From NCBI GenBank assembly GCA_964479695.1, contig CAYZSO010000011.1, positions 1 through 64,000 on the forward strand: DNA of 64,000 nucleotides, read 5' to 3'. This DNA is from JAAYZH01 sp964479695. GTDB taxonomy: Bacteria; Bacillota; Clostridia; Saccharofermentanales; Fastidiosipilaceae. This document shows, one piece after another, positions 51,446-59,737 of the stretch. The notes under the pieces are model-generated. The model saw only the letters and a list, made by a program, of their open reading frames with translations. It did no database searches and had not been told where the DNA came from. Each line of letters begins with the position of its first letter. Within the stretch, counting starts at the first letter, position 1. The position numbers and the translations under genes are program-made.

Positions 51446-53310
51446 GTAAGAAACAAGATAAATTGAATTCTGCTGCGGGCGGCGGTGGACCGCGCTATCA
51501 ATCTCGCAACATGACAGCGGAGAACCCGATGGGTACACTGAAGCGATTGCTGTCCTATTTCCAATATGTGAAGTGGATGCTGATTGCAGGGCTCGTGTTG
51601 TTGGGGATTTCGTCTTTGGCCTCAGTAGGCGTCAATGCGATGATCAAACCTGTCGTCAACAGCTTGATCATGGAGAAGAGCGTAGAGAAGCTGATCCAAT
51701 ACATTCTCATCATGGCCGGAATTATCGTGGTGAGCGTGGGAACGAGTTACCTCGGTAACCGCATGATGATGAATCTGTCGCAGATTATTACGCACAAAAT
51801 GCGGTCTGATCTGTTCAACCACATGATGAAATTGCCGATCTCCTATTTCGACACCAATCAGCACGGGAACATCATGTCGACTTATGTCAACGATGTGGAT
51901 ATGGTGAGCCAGGCTTTGCAACAGGCGATTCCACAGACGCTGTCCAGTATTCTGATTTTTGTCGGTACGATCGTTATGATGCTGGTCTTGAGCCCTGTCT
52001 TGACGATTCTGGTCGTGGCCATGTTGGTGGTTATGATTATAGTGGCTATGCAGGTCGCGAAGCGTTCCGGGCGGTTCTTCCGCTCGCAGCAGAGTCAGCT
52101 CGCGAATCTGAATGGCTACATTGAAGAGATGATGGACGGCCAAAAAGTCGTCAAAGTTTTCTCTCATGAAGAGAAGTCTATCGAAGAATTCGAAGTGTAT
52201 AACGAAGATTTGCGCGCCTCGTCAACGAGAGCGCAGGCCTACTCGATGGTGATTATGCCGCTGATGGGGAATTTGTCATATGTGCAGTATGCTTTGGTTG
52301 CCATGGTGGGTGCGATCCTGACGATTAATGGCTCTATGGATATCGGCACGATTGCCTCGTTCCTCCAGTTCACCCGTTCGGTCTCGCAGCCGATTACGCA
52401 GTTGTCGAACCAGATGAATGTCATCTTGGGCGCGATTGCGGGTGCTGAGAGAATTTTCAAGATGCTGGATGAGGAGCCGGAAACGGATGACGGCGTTGTC
52501 GATATCGACTGTGGCGTCTGTCAGGAACGTACTTGGCTTGTTCCGCAAGAAGATGGCAGCACCAAGCGGGTTCCGGCATTGGGAGATATTCGTTTCTACA
52601 ATGTGGATTTCGGCTATGTGGAAGACCAGCAGGTGTTGAATAATATCACTCTGTGGGCGGAGCCGGGGCAGAAGATTGCTTTTGTTGGTTCTACCGGTGC
52701 AGGTAAGACTACGATTACGAATTTGATTAACCGTTTCTATGAGATTAAGAGCGGCAAAATCACGCTCGACGGGATTGACATCCGCGATATGAAAAAGTCC
52801 GCTTTGCGTTCGACCCTTGGCATGGTGCTTCAGGACGTGCACTTGTTCGAGAGCACAGTGCGTGAAAATATTCGTTATGGCAGACTTGACGCGACGGATG
52901 AAGAGGTCGAGGAAGCGGCGAAGCTTGCCAATGCGCACAGTTTCATTGTCCGTCTGCCGCAAGGCTATGACACCCAACTGACTACGGATGGCCAGAACCT
53001 CTCCGCAGGTGAACGCCAGCTCTTGTCGATCGCACGTGCGGCTGTGGCGAATCCTCTGATTTTGATTCTGGATGAAGCGACTTCCTCGGTTGATACCCGT
53101 ACGGAGAAACACATTGAGGAAGGCATGAACCAGCTGATGAAGGGGCGCACGACGTTTGCGATCGCACACCGTTTGTCGACGGTCAGGCGTTCGAATGCGA
53201 TTCTGGTCTTAGAGTCCGGCGAAATTATCGAGCGCGGCGACCATGATGACTTGTTGGCGCAGAAGGGCCGCTATTACCAATTGAACACCGGGGCTGCCGA
53301 GCTGACGTGA
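51442..53310 (+). CDS. ABC exporter half with catalytic ATP site
   Basis: A 622-residue partner of the preceding gene. It has an N-terminal G/P-containing tail, six membrane segments and an ATPase with canonical Walker A FVGSTGAGKTTITNLI and Walker B LILDEATSSVD with catalytic Glu. The signature is altered to NLSAGERQLLSIARA. This matches the other half: one composite site is active and one degenerate. An extra Cys pair, DIDCGVCQERTW, precedes the ATPase. GGAG upstream and the four-base overlap indicate coupled translation. Substrate unknown. Confidence 0.93.
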   Translation: MSKKQDKLNSAAGGGGPRYQSRNMTAENPMGTLKRLLSYFQYVKWMLIAGLVLLGISSLASVGVNAMIKPVVNSLIMEKSVEKLIQYILIMAGIIVVSVGTSYLGNRMMMNLSQIITHKMRSDLFNHMMKLPISYFDTNQHGNIMSTYVNDVDMVSQALQQAIPQTLSSILIFVGTIVMMLVLSPVLTILVVAMLVVMIIVAMQVAKRSGRFFRSQQSQLANLNGYIEEMMDGQKVVKVFSHEEKSIEEFEVYNEDLRASSTRAQAYSMVIMPLMGNLSYVQYALVAMVGAILTINGSMDIGTIASFLQFTRSVSQPITQLSNQMNVILGAIAGAERIFKMLDEEPETDDGVVDIDCGVCQERTWLVPQEDGSTKRVPALGDIRFYNVDFGYVEDQQVLNNITLWAEPGQKIAFVGSTGAGKTTITNLINRFYEIKSGKITLDGIDIRDMKKSALRSTLGMVLQDVHLFESTVRENIRYGRLDATDEEVEEAAKLANAHSFIVRLPQGYDTQLTTDGQNLSAGERQLLSIARAAVANPLILILDEATSSVDTRTEKHIEEGMNQLMKGRTTFAIAHRLSTVRRSNAILVLESGEIIERGDHDDLLAQKGRYYQLNTGAAELT

Positions 53311-53505
53311 TGGCCGGGGCGGCTGGCCGTTGCCGCGGCGCGCGGAGGTGTGGCCTCGTGTCGGTGGAGGTGATGCGCGGCCCAGTGAGGCCAACCACAA
53401 TGACACCCGCCGACCGCCAACTGTCATGGCACTCGCCAACCGCAGCGCCATAGGGCGGCGACGCCCGCCCAACACACATGCATAAACTCAATAAACACAC
53501 TTTCT

Positions 53506-53534
53506 AAAAATTCCGGTTTGACGCCGGATTTTTT
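53506..53534 (+). terminator. Intrinsic terminator after the ABC operon
   Basis: AAAAATTCCGG pairs with CCGGATTTTTT (one mismatch) over seven bases and ends in a T-run. It lies close before the MATE gene. The spacer from 53311 is GC-rich without a gene. Confidence 0.8.
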
Positions 53535-53575
53535 AGGTGTAGGATAGATGTAGGAAAGAAGGGGGTTATTTTCGC

Positions 53576-54973
53576 TTGTCTGCAAAATTTAAGTTAAAAG
53601 GAATCGGTAACGTCAACACGACGACCGGGGTAATCTGGAAGCAGCTGCTACTCTTTGCACTGCCGCTTTTATTTTCGAATTTTCTCCAGCAATTGTATAA
53701 CGCCATCGATCTTCTGATCGTGGGTAACTTTTCGACAGACACCGCCCTAGGTGCCGTCGGATCGACAGGAGCCGTCACCGGCCTTCTGGTCGGTATGTTT
53801 ATCGGAATCTCAACCGGCGCATCCGTCGTTGTATCCCACGCCTATGGCGCCGAAGACAACCGCAAAGTATACGAACATGTCCATTCGACCATGTTTCTGG
53901 GACTCGTCTCCGGAATCATCATGATGGTCATCGGCCTTCTGGCCAGCCGGCCATTACTCGTCCTGATGAATACACCGGATGTGCTGCTGCCCGAGGCCGC
54001 TCAATACATGCAGATCATCTTCATCGGCATGATCCCGACCGCCATCTATAACATGGCATCGGGAATACTGCGCGCGGTCGGCGATTCCAAGAGACCCTTG
54101 ATTTTCCTGATCATCGCCGCAATTACCAATCTAGTCCTGGATCTGCTCTTCGTAGCGGTGTTGGATTTCGGTGTAGCCGGGGCCGGATGGGCGACAGTCA
54201 TCTCGCAGGCTTTGTCCGCAGTACTCTCCGTGGCAACCCTCATGCGCTCTGAAACCAACTACCGCTACTTTATCGAAGAAACCAAACCCCACAAAGAATC
54301 CGTCAAACAAATCCTGCAGATCGGAATTCCCGCAGGGATGCAGTCGGTCATCATCAACTTAGCCAACACAATCATTCAAACCAACATCAACGCATACGGC
54401 CCATACGCCGTGGAAGGCTACACAGCCGCAGGCCGCATCGACGGCTTCCTCTACATGTGTATCAACTCCATCAGCTTGGCCATCATGACCTTCGTCGGCC
54501 AAAATATCGGCGCAGGCAAGTACGACCGCGTTCGCAAAGGGATCAAAGTCGCCCTCGGCCTCGCCTGTGGCATCGCCGCAGGATTAGGCCTGATCATCTA
54601 CATTTTCAGAGATCCCCTGCTGCGGATGTTCGGTACCAATGATCTGAGCCTCCCCACCGGTGAAACCATGCTGACAATCGCCGCCTCCGGTTACTGGATC
54701 TTCGCCATCGGTGACGTGCTCTCCGGTGCATTCCGCGGTGCAGGCAAAGCCACCTTCCCCATGGTCTCATCCATGATCAACATGTTTGGCGTCAGACTCA
54801 TCTGGGTCTACGTTGCCCAACTCATCTACCCGGAAGTCGTCTCCGTCCTGCTGGCCTTCCCCGTATCCTGGATCGCCCAAGCCATCATGATGCTCATTTT
54901 CTTATTCCGAGCCGACTGGCTCCCCGCAGAAAAAGCACCCGACAAAGAAGCCTCGGAGGAAATTTATGTCTGA
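53576..54973 (+). CDS. MATE-family efflux transporter
   Basis: A 465-residue membrane protein of the multidrug and toxic compound extrusion family, which exports cationic compounds using Na+ or H+. Twelve hydrophobic segments are seen; LLLFALPLLFSNFLQQLYNA with DLLIVGNF is the typical start, and GMIPTAIYNMASGILRAVGD the conserved middle. The start is TTG 53576, 11 bases after AAGGGGG, as no ATG fits. It overlaps the following SseB-like gene by eight bases, so the two are coupled. Confidence 0.9.
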   Translation: MSAKFKLKGIGNVNTTTGVIWKQLLLFALPLLFSNFLQQLYNAIDLLIVGNFSTDTALGAVGSTGAVTGLLVGMFIGISTGASVVVSHAYGAEDNRKVYEHVHSTMFLGLVSGIIMMVIGLLASRPLLVLMNTPDVLLPEAAQYMQIIFIGMIPTAIYNMASGILRAVGDSKRPLIFLIIAAITNLVLDLLFVAVLDFGVAGAGWATVISQALSAVLSVATLMRSETNYRYFIEETKPHKESVKQILQIGIPAGMQSVIINLANTIIQTNINAYGPYAVEGYTAAGRIDGFLYMCINSISLAIMTFVGQNIGAGKYDRVRKGIKVALGLACGIAAGLGLIIYIFRDPLLRMFGTNDLSLPTGETMLTIAASGYWIFAIGDVLSGAFRGAGKATFPMVSSMINMFGVRLIWVYVAQLIYPEVVSVLLAFPVSWIAQAIMMLIFLFRADWLPAEKAPDKEASEEIYV

Positions 54974-56300
54974 GTTCTACATCCCCGGTGTCGACCGCCA
55001 ACCCCTATCCGACCCCGCTGCGTGGTCCTACGATCCCGAGAAGCCGAGTCCCCTCCAGCACACGAAGGACCAGCTCGACAAGCTCTTCACCACCAACGAT
55101 TTCCCCTTCAAACCAACCGACTACACCCCCGGCGAGATGGGCTATTTGGCCTGCTTCGGCGACCGGCTCATCCGTTCCCTCAAGGACGCAGAGTCCAAGA
55201 TCACCGAGGACGATCCCGAGCGCGAGCAGAAACAGAAGGGTGTCCTGGACCTCACCACAGTCACCACCAACCGCGTCCGTGTCATTCACCTCAGCCTTCA
55301 AGCGCTCATCCCCAACCTCGAGGCAATCCATTACTATCGTTCCCGCCACACCGGCCAGCCCTTCATCGATGCAGCCAGTCGCGTGTTCCTCTTCTTGGAT
55401 CCAGCTGCTTTGGCCAAAGCCGCCTCCCTCAACGATCCCGAGTTTGATCTTGCTTCTGCCTCACCCCAAGTCCTCAGCCGCGCCCTCTACCTGAACGGCT
55501 GCGAACAACTGGTCGTAAACGACGGCCACCTCGCCTACAGCGCCTCCCTCACAAACTTACTCCCCGCAGTGGCTGATACTTCCGCAGCGCCCACCGCGGC
55601 GGCCACCGGTTCGCCCGCCCCCGCGGCCGCCGGCTCGACGACCGTCAGCTCGTCGCCCACCGGTGCCGAAGCAACAACAAGCCCCATGATCACCGAACAC
55701 AACCGAGCCATTCGCTTCTTTTGCCTCGCCTTCTTACAAGTCCTGAAAAGCGCCCAAGAAGGCGACAAACAGAAAACCCTGACCATGTTGGAATCCCAAA
55801 TCTCCGCTCGCCTTCTGCAGACCACACTATTTTTCAAAGCCAAACCCGCTGACTCCAGCCCCACAGGTTCCGACGCTCCGAGTGCCAATGCTGCTGGTTC
55901 CGATTCTGCCAATTCCAGCACCACGGCAGGCAACACCGAATTCCTCGTCCTTTCAGATGGCCAAGGCCACACAGCTCTAGGCGCTTATACAGACCGCAGT
56001 TCCATCCCACAAGATGGCGGTTTCTATCCTGAAATGCCAGTCTACAATATTGCATATCAACTCATCCAAGACGACAATCAGGTTGGCGGTATTATCCTCA
56101 ACCCAGGCGAACTGAATTTCTTCCTGGACAAGAATTGGCTCACTCGCCTAGTCCGCTTCGCCCAAAAAATTGCCGAAGCAAAACAGCAAAAAGACGCCAA
56201 TCAAGCCGACTCCAAACAATCAAAACCTTCTCAAGCAGACGCTTCACAAGCAGAACCTTTGCACTCGGACGCTTCACAAGCAGAACCAGAGCAAAAATAA
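54966..56300 (+). CDS. SseB-domain protein of unknown role
   Basis: A 444-residue soluble protein. The C-terminal third (about 310-405) resembles SseB: TEFLVLSDGQGHTALGAYTD and GGIILNPGELNFFLDKNWL. The N-terminal 170 residues are unrecognised, with FLFLDPAALAKAASLNDPE carrying a dispersed motif (TTTGGCCAAA at 55409). A/T/S/P-rich spacers lie at about 200-235 and 290-310. The tail is a repeat of the type ASQAEPLHSDASQAEP. GGAGG upstream supports ATG 54966. SseB proteins have no certain function. Coupling to the MATE gene may only reflect shared transcription. Confidence 0.65.
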   Translation: MSEFYIPGVDRQPLSDPAAWSYDPEKPSPLQHTKDQLDKLFTTNDFPFKPTDYTPGEMGYLACFGDRLIRSLKDAESKITEDDPEREQKQKGVLDLTTVTTNRVRVIHLSLQALIPNLEAIHYYRSRHTGQPFIDAASRVFLFLDPAALAKAASLNDPEFDLASASPQVLSRALYLNGCEQLVVNDGHLAYSASLTNLLPAVADTSAAPTAAATGSPAPAAAGSTTVSSSPTGAEATTSPMITEHNRAIRFFCLAFLQVLKSAQEGDKQKTLTMLESQISARLLQTTLFFKAKPADSSPTGSDAPSANAAGSDSANSSTTAGNTEFLVLSDGQGHTALGAYTDRSSIPQDGGFYPEMPVYNIAYQLIQDDNQVGGIILNPGELNFFLDKNWLTRLVRFAQKIAEAKQQKDANQADSKQSKPSQADASQAEPLHSDASQAEPEQK

Positions 56301-56314
56301 ATCAAGCTGACCTT

Positions 56315-56545
56315 TGCTGGAAGGCCGCTTATTGTTTCTATTCCAAGTTCTACAGGGTTTAGGGAACGCATGCGGCTACGTATTGCTACAAGTTCTGCTG
56401 TATACATTATCCAACACATTTGGAAGGAGCGCGTGAGGCTACGTATTGCTGCAAGTTCGGCTGTTTTCTATTATCCAACTAGTTTGGAAGGAGCGCCTGC
56501 GGCTACGTATTGCTGCAAGTTCGGCTATTTTCTATATTCAGAGCC
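56315..56545 (+). repeat. SR array F (plus orientation, 64-bp period)
   Basis: TTTGGAAGGAGCGC recurs at 56419 and 56483, and GCGGCTACGTATTGCT appears in three units. Unit ends are close to each other (ATTATCCAACA, ATTATCCAACT). A single looser unit precedes them near 56319. No gene; the 66-78 codon frames are repeat translations. Confidence 0.75.
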
Positions 56546-56832
56546 AAAAGGGTTTCCAACTTGGTTCAGATCAGGAAACTTGCGACACGGATTACTTTAT
56601 TTGTAACGAGCCTTCTCCTGTTAACTTGCAGATGAATGTTTATTGACCTGAAGGCAGAAGAAACTGAACGAATACTGACATGCAACATAAAATTGTTAGC
56701 TTGAAGTACAGCGCCACCCCAAATAGTCTCCACAAAACGATCCAAAAGCTAGCCGACCGTCGCAAGATTCCTGATCCGAACCATTCTGCAAAAAATAATA
56801 TTTCCCGACCCTCTGCAGACCCATAAGTTGGA
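56541..56832 (-). mobile_element. TIR element copy 5 (inverted)
   Basis: GGTTCAGATCAGGAAACTTG then CGACA near 56572 and GTCGCAAGATTCCTGATCCG near 56759 form the inverted ends. Inner motifs GATGAATGTTTATTGACCT and GAACGAATACTGACA are present but drifted. It is inverted relative to copies 1 and 2. Confidence 0.65.
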
Positions 56833-56985
56833 AGAATACGCTGCCAAAACCGCTCCTTCAATAGTACTGAAATGACCACTGTACTCGTGTAGATAAAATA
56901 CGCTACCAAAACCGCTCCTTCAATAAAACCACAACGACCACTGTACTCGTGTAGAAGAAATACGTCGTTGATTCCGCTCCGTCGA
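56830..56985 (-). repeat. SR array G (minus orientation, about 62-bp period)
   Basis: Three SR units on the minus strand; GTACTCGTGT recurs at 56881 and 56943. The units read ATACGCTGCCAAAACCGCTC, ATACGCTACCAAAACCGCTC and ATACGTCGTTGATTCCGCTC. They mirror array F across TIR element copy 5. From 56986 to 57116 A/C-rich sequence continues without a gene. Confidence 0.75.
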
Positions 56986-57116
56986 AGCCAAACCAAAGCC
57001 AACCCTAAGACCAAAACTAAGACCAAAACCAAACCAAAACACCAAGACAAGCTACCTAATTGTATGAACTGGCTAAAGCATCGCAGTTGAAAAATCAATT
57101 TCAAAAAAGTGCAGTA

Positions 57117-57740
57117 TTAGCTATATTTTTTCTCCAGTGCTAGGAGGCCTTCTTTCATTGCCAAGCCGCCGCCGTAACCGACGAGGGAGCCGTTTGCTCC
57201 GATCACGCGGTGGCAAGGGACGACGATTGAAATAGGATTACGATTATTGGCCATGCCAACAGCCCGAGAGGCTCGTGGATTACCAATCGCTGAGGCAATC
57301 TGACCATACGTGCGGGTTTCGCCATAGGGGATTGCGCATAGAGCTTTCCACACAGTCTTCTGAAACTCTGTTCCATAGAGTGCCATTGGGAAATCGAAAG
57401 TTTTACGTTCGCCTGCAAAATATTCATCAAGCTGGGCAATGACAAGGTCCGTCAAAGCACAAGGAACTTGTCCGTCGTCAGGAACTTGGCCGGCTGAGAG
57501 GACTTGGTCATCTTCAGAATCTTGACCATCTGCGAGAGTGTGTTCATTTTCGTCGAAGCGAACCGCAGCTGTGCTGTCATTCTCGGAAGTTGCATTTTCA
57601 TTTTCAGTAGTTATGCTTTCGCTAACGGATTCATCATTCACATTCATATTTGCCGTCGTCTCAATGCCAATAATGAGGTCGCCTAAATAGCTGATGGTGA
57701 GTGGGCCGAATGGGCTGTTGTAGATTACATGATTTATCAT
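57117..57740 (-). CDS. ogt: Methylated-DNA-protein cysteine methyltransferase with acidic insert
   Basis: DNA repair protein that takes methyl groups from O6-methylguanine onto its own Cys. The active site is SIVVPCHRVIG with the catalytic Cys, then GSLVGYGGGLAMKE; the helix-turn-helix part is FQKTVWKALCAIPYGETRTYG. The 207-residue length exceeds the usual 155-175 because about 60 very acidic, repeat-like residues (for example ADGQDSEDDQVLSAGQVPDD) sit between the N-terminal strands and the catalytic part. GGAG selects ATG 57740 over TTG 57758. It stands alone on the minus strand. No Ada-type regulator domain is fused. Confidence 0.9.
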   Translation of the reverse strand: MINHVIYNSPFGPLTISYLGDLIIGIETTANMNVNDESVSESITTENENATSENDSTAAVRFDENEHTLADGQDSEDDQVLSAGQVPDDGQVPCALTDLVIAQLDEYFAGERKTFDFPMALYGTEFQKTVWKALCAIPYGETRTYGQIASAIGNPRASRAVGMANNRNPISIVVPCHRVIGANGSLVGYGGGLAMKEGLLALEKKYS

Positions 57741-57977
57741 AAATTTACTCCTGTTCAAATTCGTGTTTACGATTGATTGTCACGCTTGTTTTCATAATAG
57801 GCAAACGGGTACAGCCAATATTCAAGTAAATATCCAGCCATATTCAATCACATACCACTTACCAGCTAACTATACAGGCTAATATCCGCTACGGCTGCAA
57901 TTTTTTCCCCACATCATCAACCACTGCAACCGAGAAACAGCAACACCACCCGCCCTCGCACCAGCGTAGGCCCTGCA

Positions 57978-59330
57978 TCAACCGCCTCCGCCAGCGTCCG
58001 CTAGTGCCGAAGCCAAGGCGTCGGAGGCGGGGACGGAGATGTCGGGGATGAGGGGTTCTGTGAGTTTGCTTTCGTCGGGACGGGTGAAATATTTGTAGGA
58101 GACTTGGTAGATCATTTTCGAATGCGGGGCTTGGAAGAGCACAACATCGCCGTAGGAAGATGGCAGGTTGCCGGAGATTTCGCCGACGACTTTGCCAAGG
58201 TGATTGTCTTGGATCCAGACTGCGAAATCAGTCGCTGAGCTGAAGGTGTTTGTGCTGGTTAGGGCATAAAGTTGGCCGGAGAAAGACGGCGTCAGGCGCG
58301 CGTTTTTGCGAGGGCCGGTGGGGTTTTGGATGACAAAAGGACCATAACGGACGCGCGATGAGCCGCGATCGTATTGGTCAACGGCTAGGTAGCGCAAGAA
58401 TTCGGTTGCGACTTGGTTGTTGCCGCCGGGATTGTCACGCAGATCGACGATGACCGTTTGGGTGTCGTTGGCGGCAACTTCCGTGAAAAAATCCTTCACG
58501 AGAGCCTGATATTCCTCGTTGTAAATGCAGCGACGGAGGGTAAAGATGGCGGCTTTGGCCTCCGGATCGAAGGTGTACTCCGCAAAGGGTTGCTCGGTGG
58601 ATGTGATGTTGGGATTCTGCGGTTGGAGCGTGGGGGTGAGCGAAAATTCTTTGCCGTTCCGATCGAGAACCAGGGTTGGCCTGGGTGCGCGAATGGGGCT
58701 GTAGAGGCCCAGACGCTGCAGGGTTGGGGCTTCACTCAGGTCGAGCGCGAAGTTGTAGCGGCAGTAGGACTCGAGTTCGTAGGAGAACATGCTGCGATAT
58801 TGTTCGTAGAGCTCCGCGATTGGCACGCCGCCGATGGAGATGACCTTCGAGGGTTGAGCGTTGGAAGTTCCTTGGGCCAAAACCGCCTCCCTACACATCA
58901 GATCGGTTCCTTCCCAGTGAAATTGTAAGGGCAGATAGAGTGGGGTTTCGAGCTTGACACCTGTGAAGGTATGGGCGTCACCCAAGGCGTGAAAAATGCG
59001 GCCGGCGCTTTGCCAGACTTCGGCGACGGTGACGATTGAACGGGCTTCCAGAGTAGCCGTTTCCTTCTTGACTGCCGCGGTGAAGGCCTCGGGTGGATCC
59101 TGGACGAGGAGCGGGTGAATGGCCGTGGCTCGCTCCACCATGGATTCAAGATCGTTGGCGGCGTTTTTGCCCGATAGTTCGGTGTCGAGGGGAAGGGTGT
59201 AGGGGGCCTCGGCATAATCGATGGAGTGGGCGTAGGGGTCGAGGAAGAGTTTGTATGCTGCAACAGCGCCTACGACAAAGATGAGGATGACGATGAGGAG
59301 TATGAGAAGTGAGTTTCGCTTCTTGTGCAT
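57978..59330 (-). CDS. S41-type C-terminal processing protease-like membrane protein
   Basis: A 450-residue protein with one N-terminal membrane segment (LLILLIVILIFVVGAVAAY) and an outer S41 peptidase-like domain. TVIVDLRDNPGGNNQVATEF is the conserved family stretch, and LTSTNTFSSATDFAVWI carries the likely nucleophile Ser. The Lys of the dyad is not clear, so activity is uncertain. No PDZ domain is evident. GGAGG selects ATG 59330; the longer reading to 59630 runs through a pentanucleotide repeat. It may process or degrade surface proteins. Confidence 0.75.
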   Translation of the reverse strand: MHKKRNSLLILLIVILIFVVGAVAAYKLFLDPYAHSIDYAEAPYTLPLDTELSGKNAANDLESMVERATAIHPLLVQDPPEAFTAAVKKETATLEARSIVTVAEVWQSAGRIFHALGDAHTFTGVKLETPLYLPLQFHWEGTDLMCREAVLAQGTSNAQPSKVISIGGVPIAELYEQYRSMFSYELESYCRYNFALDLSEAPTLQRLGLYSPIRAPRPTLVLDRNGKEFSLTPTLQPQNPNITSTEQPFAEYTFDPEAKAAIFTLRRCIYNEEYQALVKDFFTEVAANDTQTVIVDLRDNPGGNNQVATEFLRYLAVDQYDRGSSRVRYGPFVIQNPTGPRKNARLTPSFSGQLYALTSTNTFSSATDFAVWIQDNHLGKVVGEISGNLPSSYGDVVLFQAPHSKMIYQVSYKYFTRPDESKLTEPLIPDISVPASDALASALADAGGGG

Positions 59331-59390
59331 CGGAACCTCCCGGGTGGTGAAATGATGTGACGTGCTGTGCAGTGTTGCGACGTGCTGTGC

Positions 59391-59424
59391 TGTGTTGTGT
59401 TGTGTTGTGTTGTGTTGTGTTGTG
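59391..59424 (-). repeat. Pentanucleotide repeat (TGTGT) upstream of the S41 gene
   Basis: About seven TGTGT units on the plus strand, so the minus-strand RNA of the S41 gene would have an ACAAC-rich leader. Looser GTGCTGTG units precede it from 59360. It is similar in composition to the katA leader. Confidence 0.85.
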
Positions 59425-59566
59425 ACGTAATGCGAAGTGGTTTTTATTATAGTGGTTTTTAGGTTTAGGTGCTCTATGGTAAGGTCAAAACAAATGAGAA
59501 ATAGGCAGAAATAGGCATGCATGATTTTATCAATCAAACCCCACCGGTACATCCTTTGAAAAATAT

Positions 59567-59595
59567 AAAAAAGCTGCCCCTCTGAGGGGGCAGCC
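59567..59595 (-). terminator. Intrinsic terminator after eno
   Basis: On the minus strand GCTGCCCC and GGGGCAGC pair over a small loop and are followed by six T. It lies about 140 bases past the enolase stop. Confidence 0.9.
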
Positions 59596-59666
59596 ATCCG
59601 GAAAGGCGTTGGAATTTTCTTCACGCACAAACGCGGAAGTGCTAGGTAACACGAATGATTTCTGGA

Positions 59667-59737
59667 ACTCCGATGAAGTACCAGATCTCCGATGAAGATC
59701 CAGAACTCCGATGAAGATCCAGAACTCCGATTTAATT
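59667..59737 (-). repeat. 19-bp tandem repeat at the 3' end of eno
   Basis: Three to four units of GAACTCCGATGAAGATCCA, read on the plus strand, the last overlapping the final codons and stop of enolase. Confidence 0.85.

Noticed and set aside
49715..53310. Disrupted ABC gene because of Walker changes
   Set aside because: The frame is intact, and the pattern of one degenerate and one full site is normal for heterodimeric exporters.
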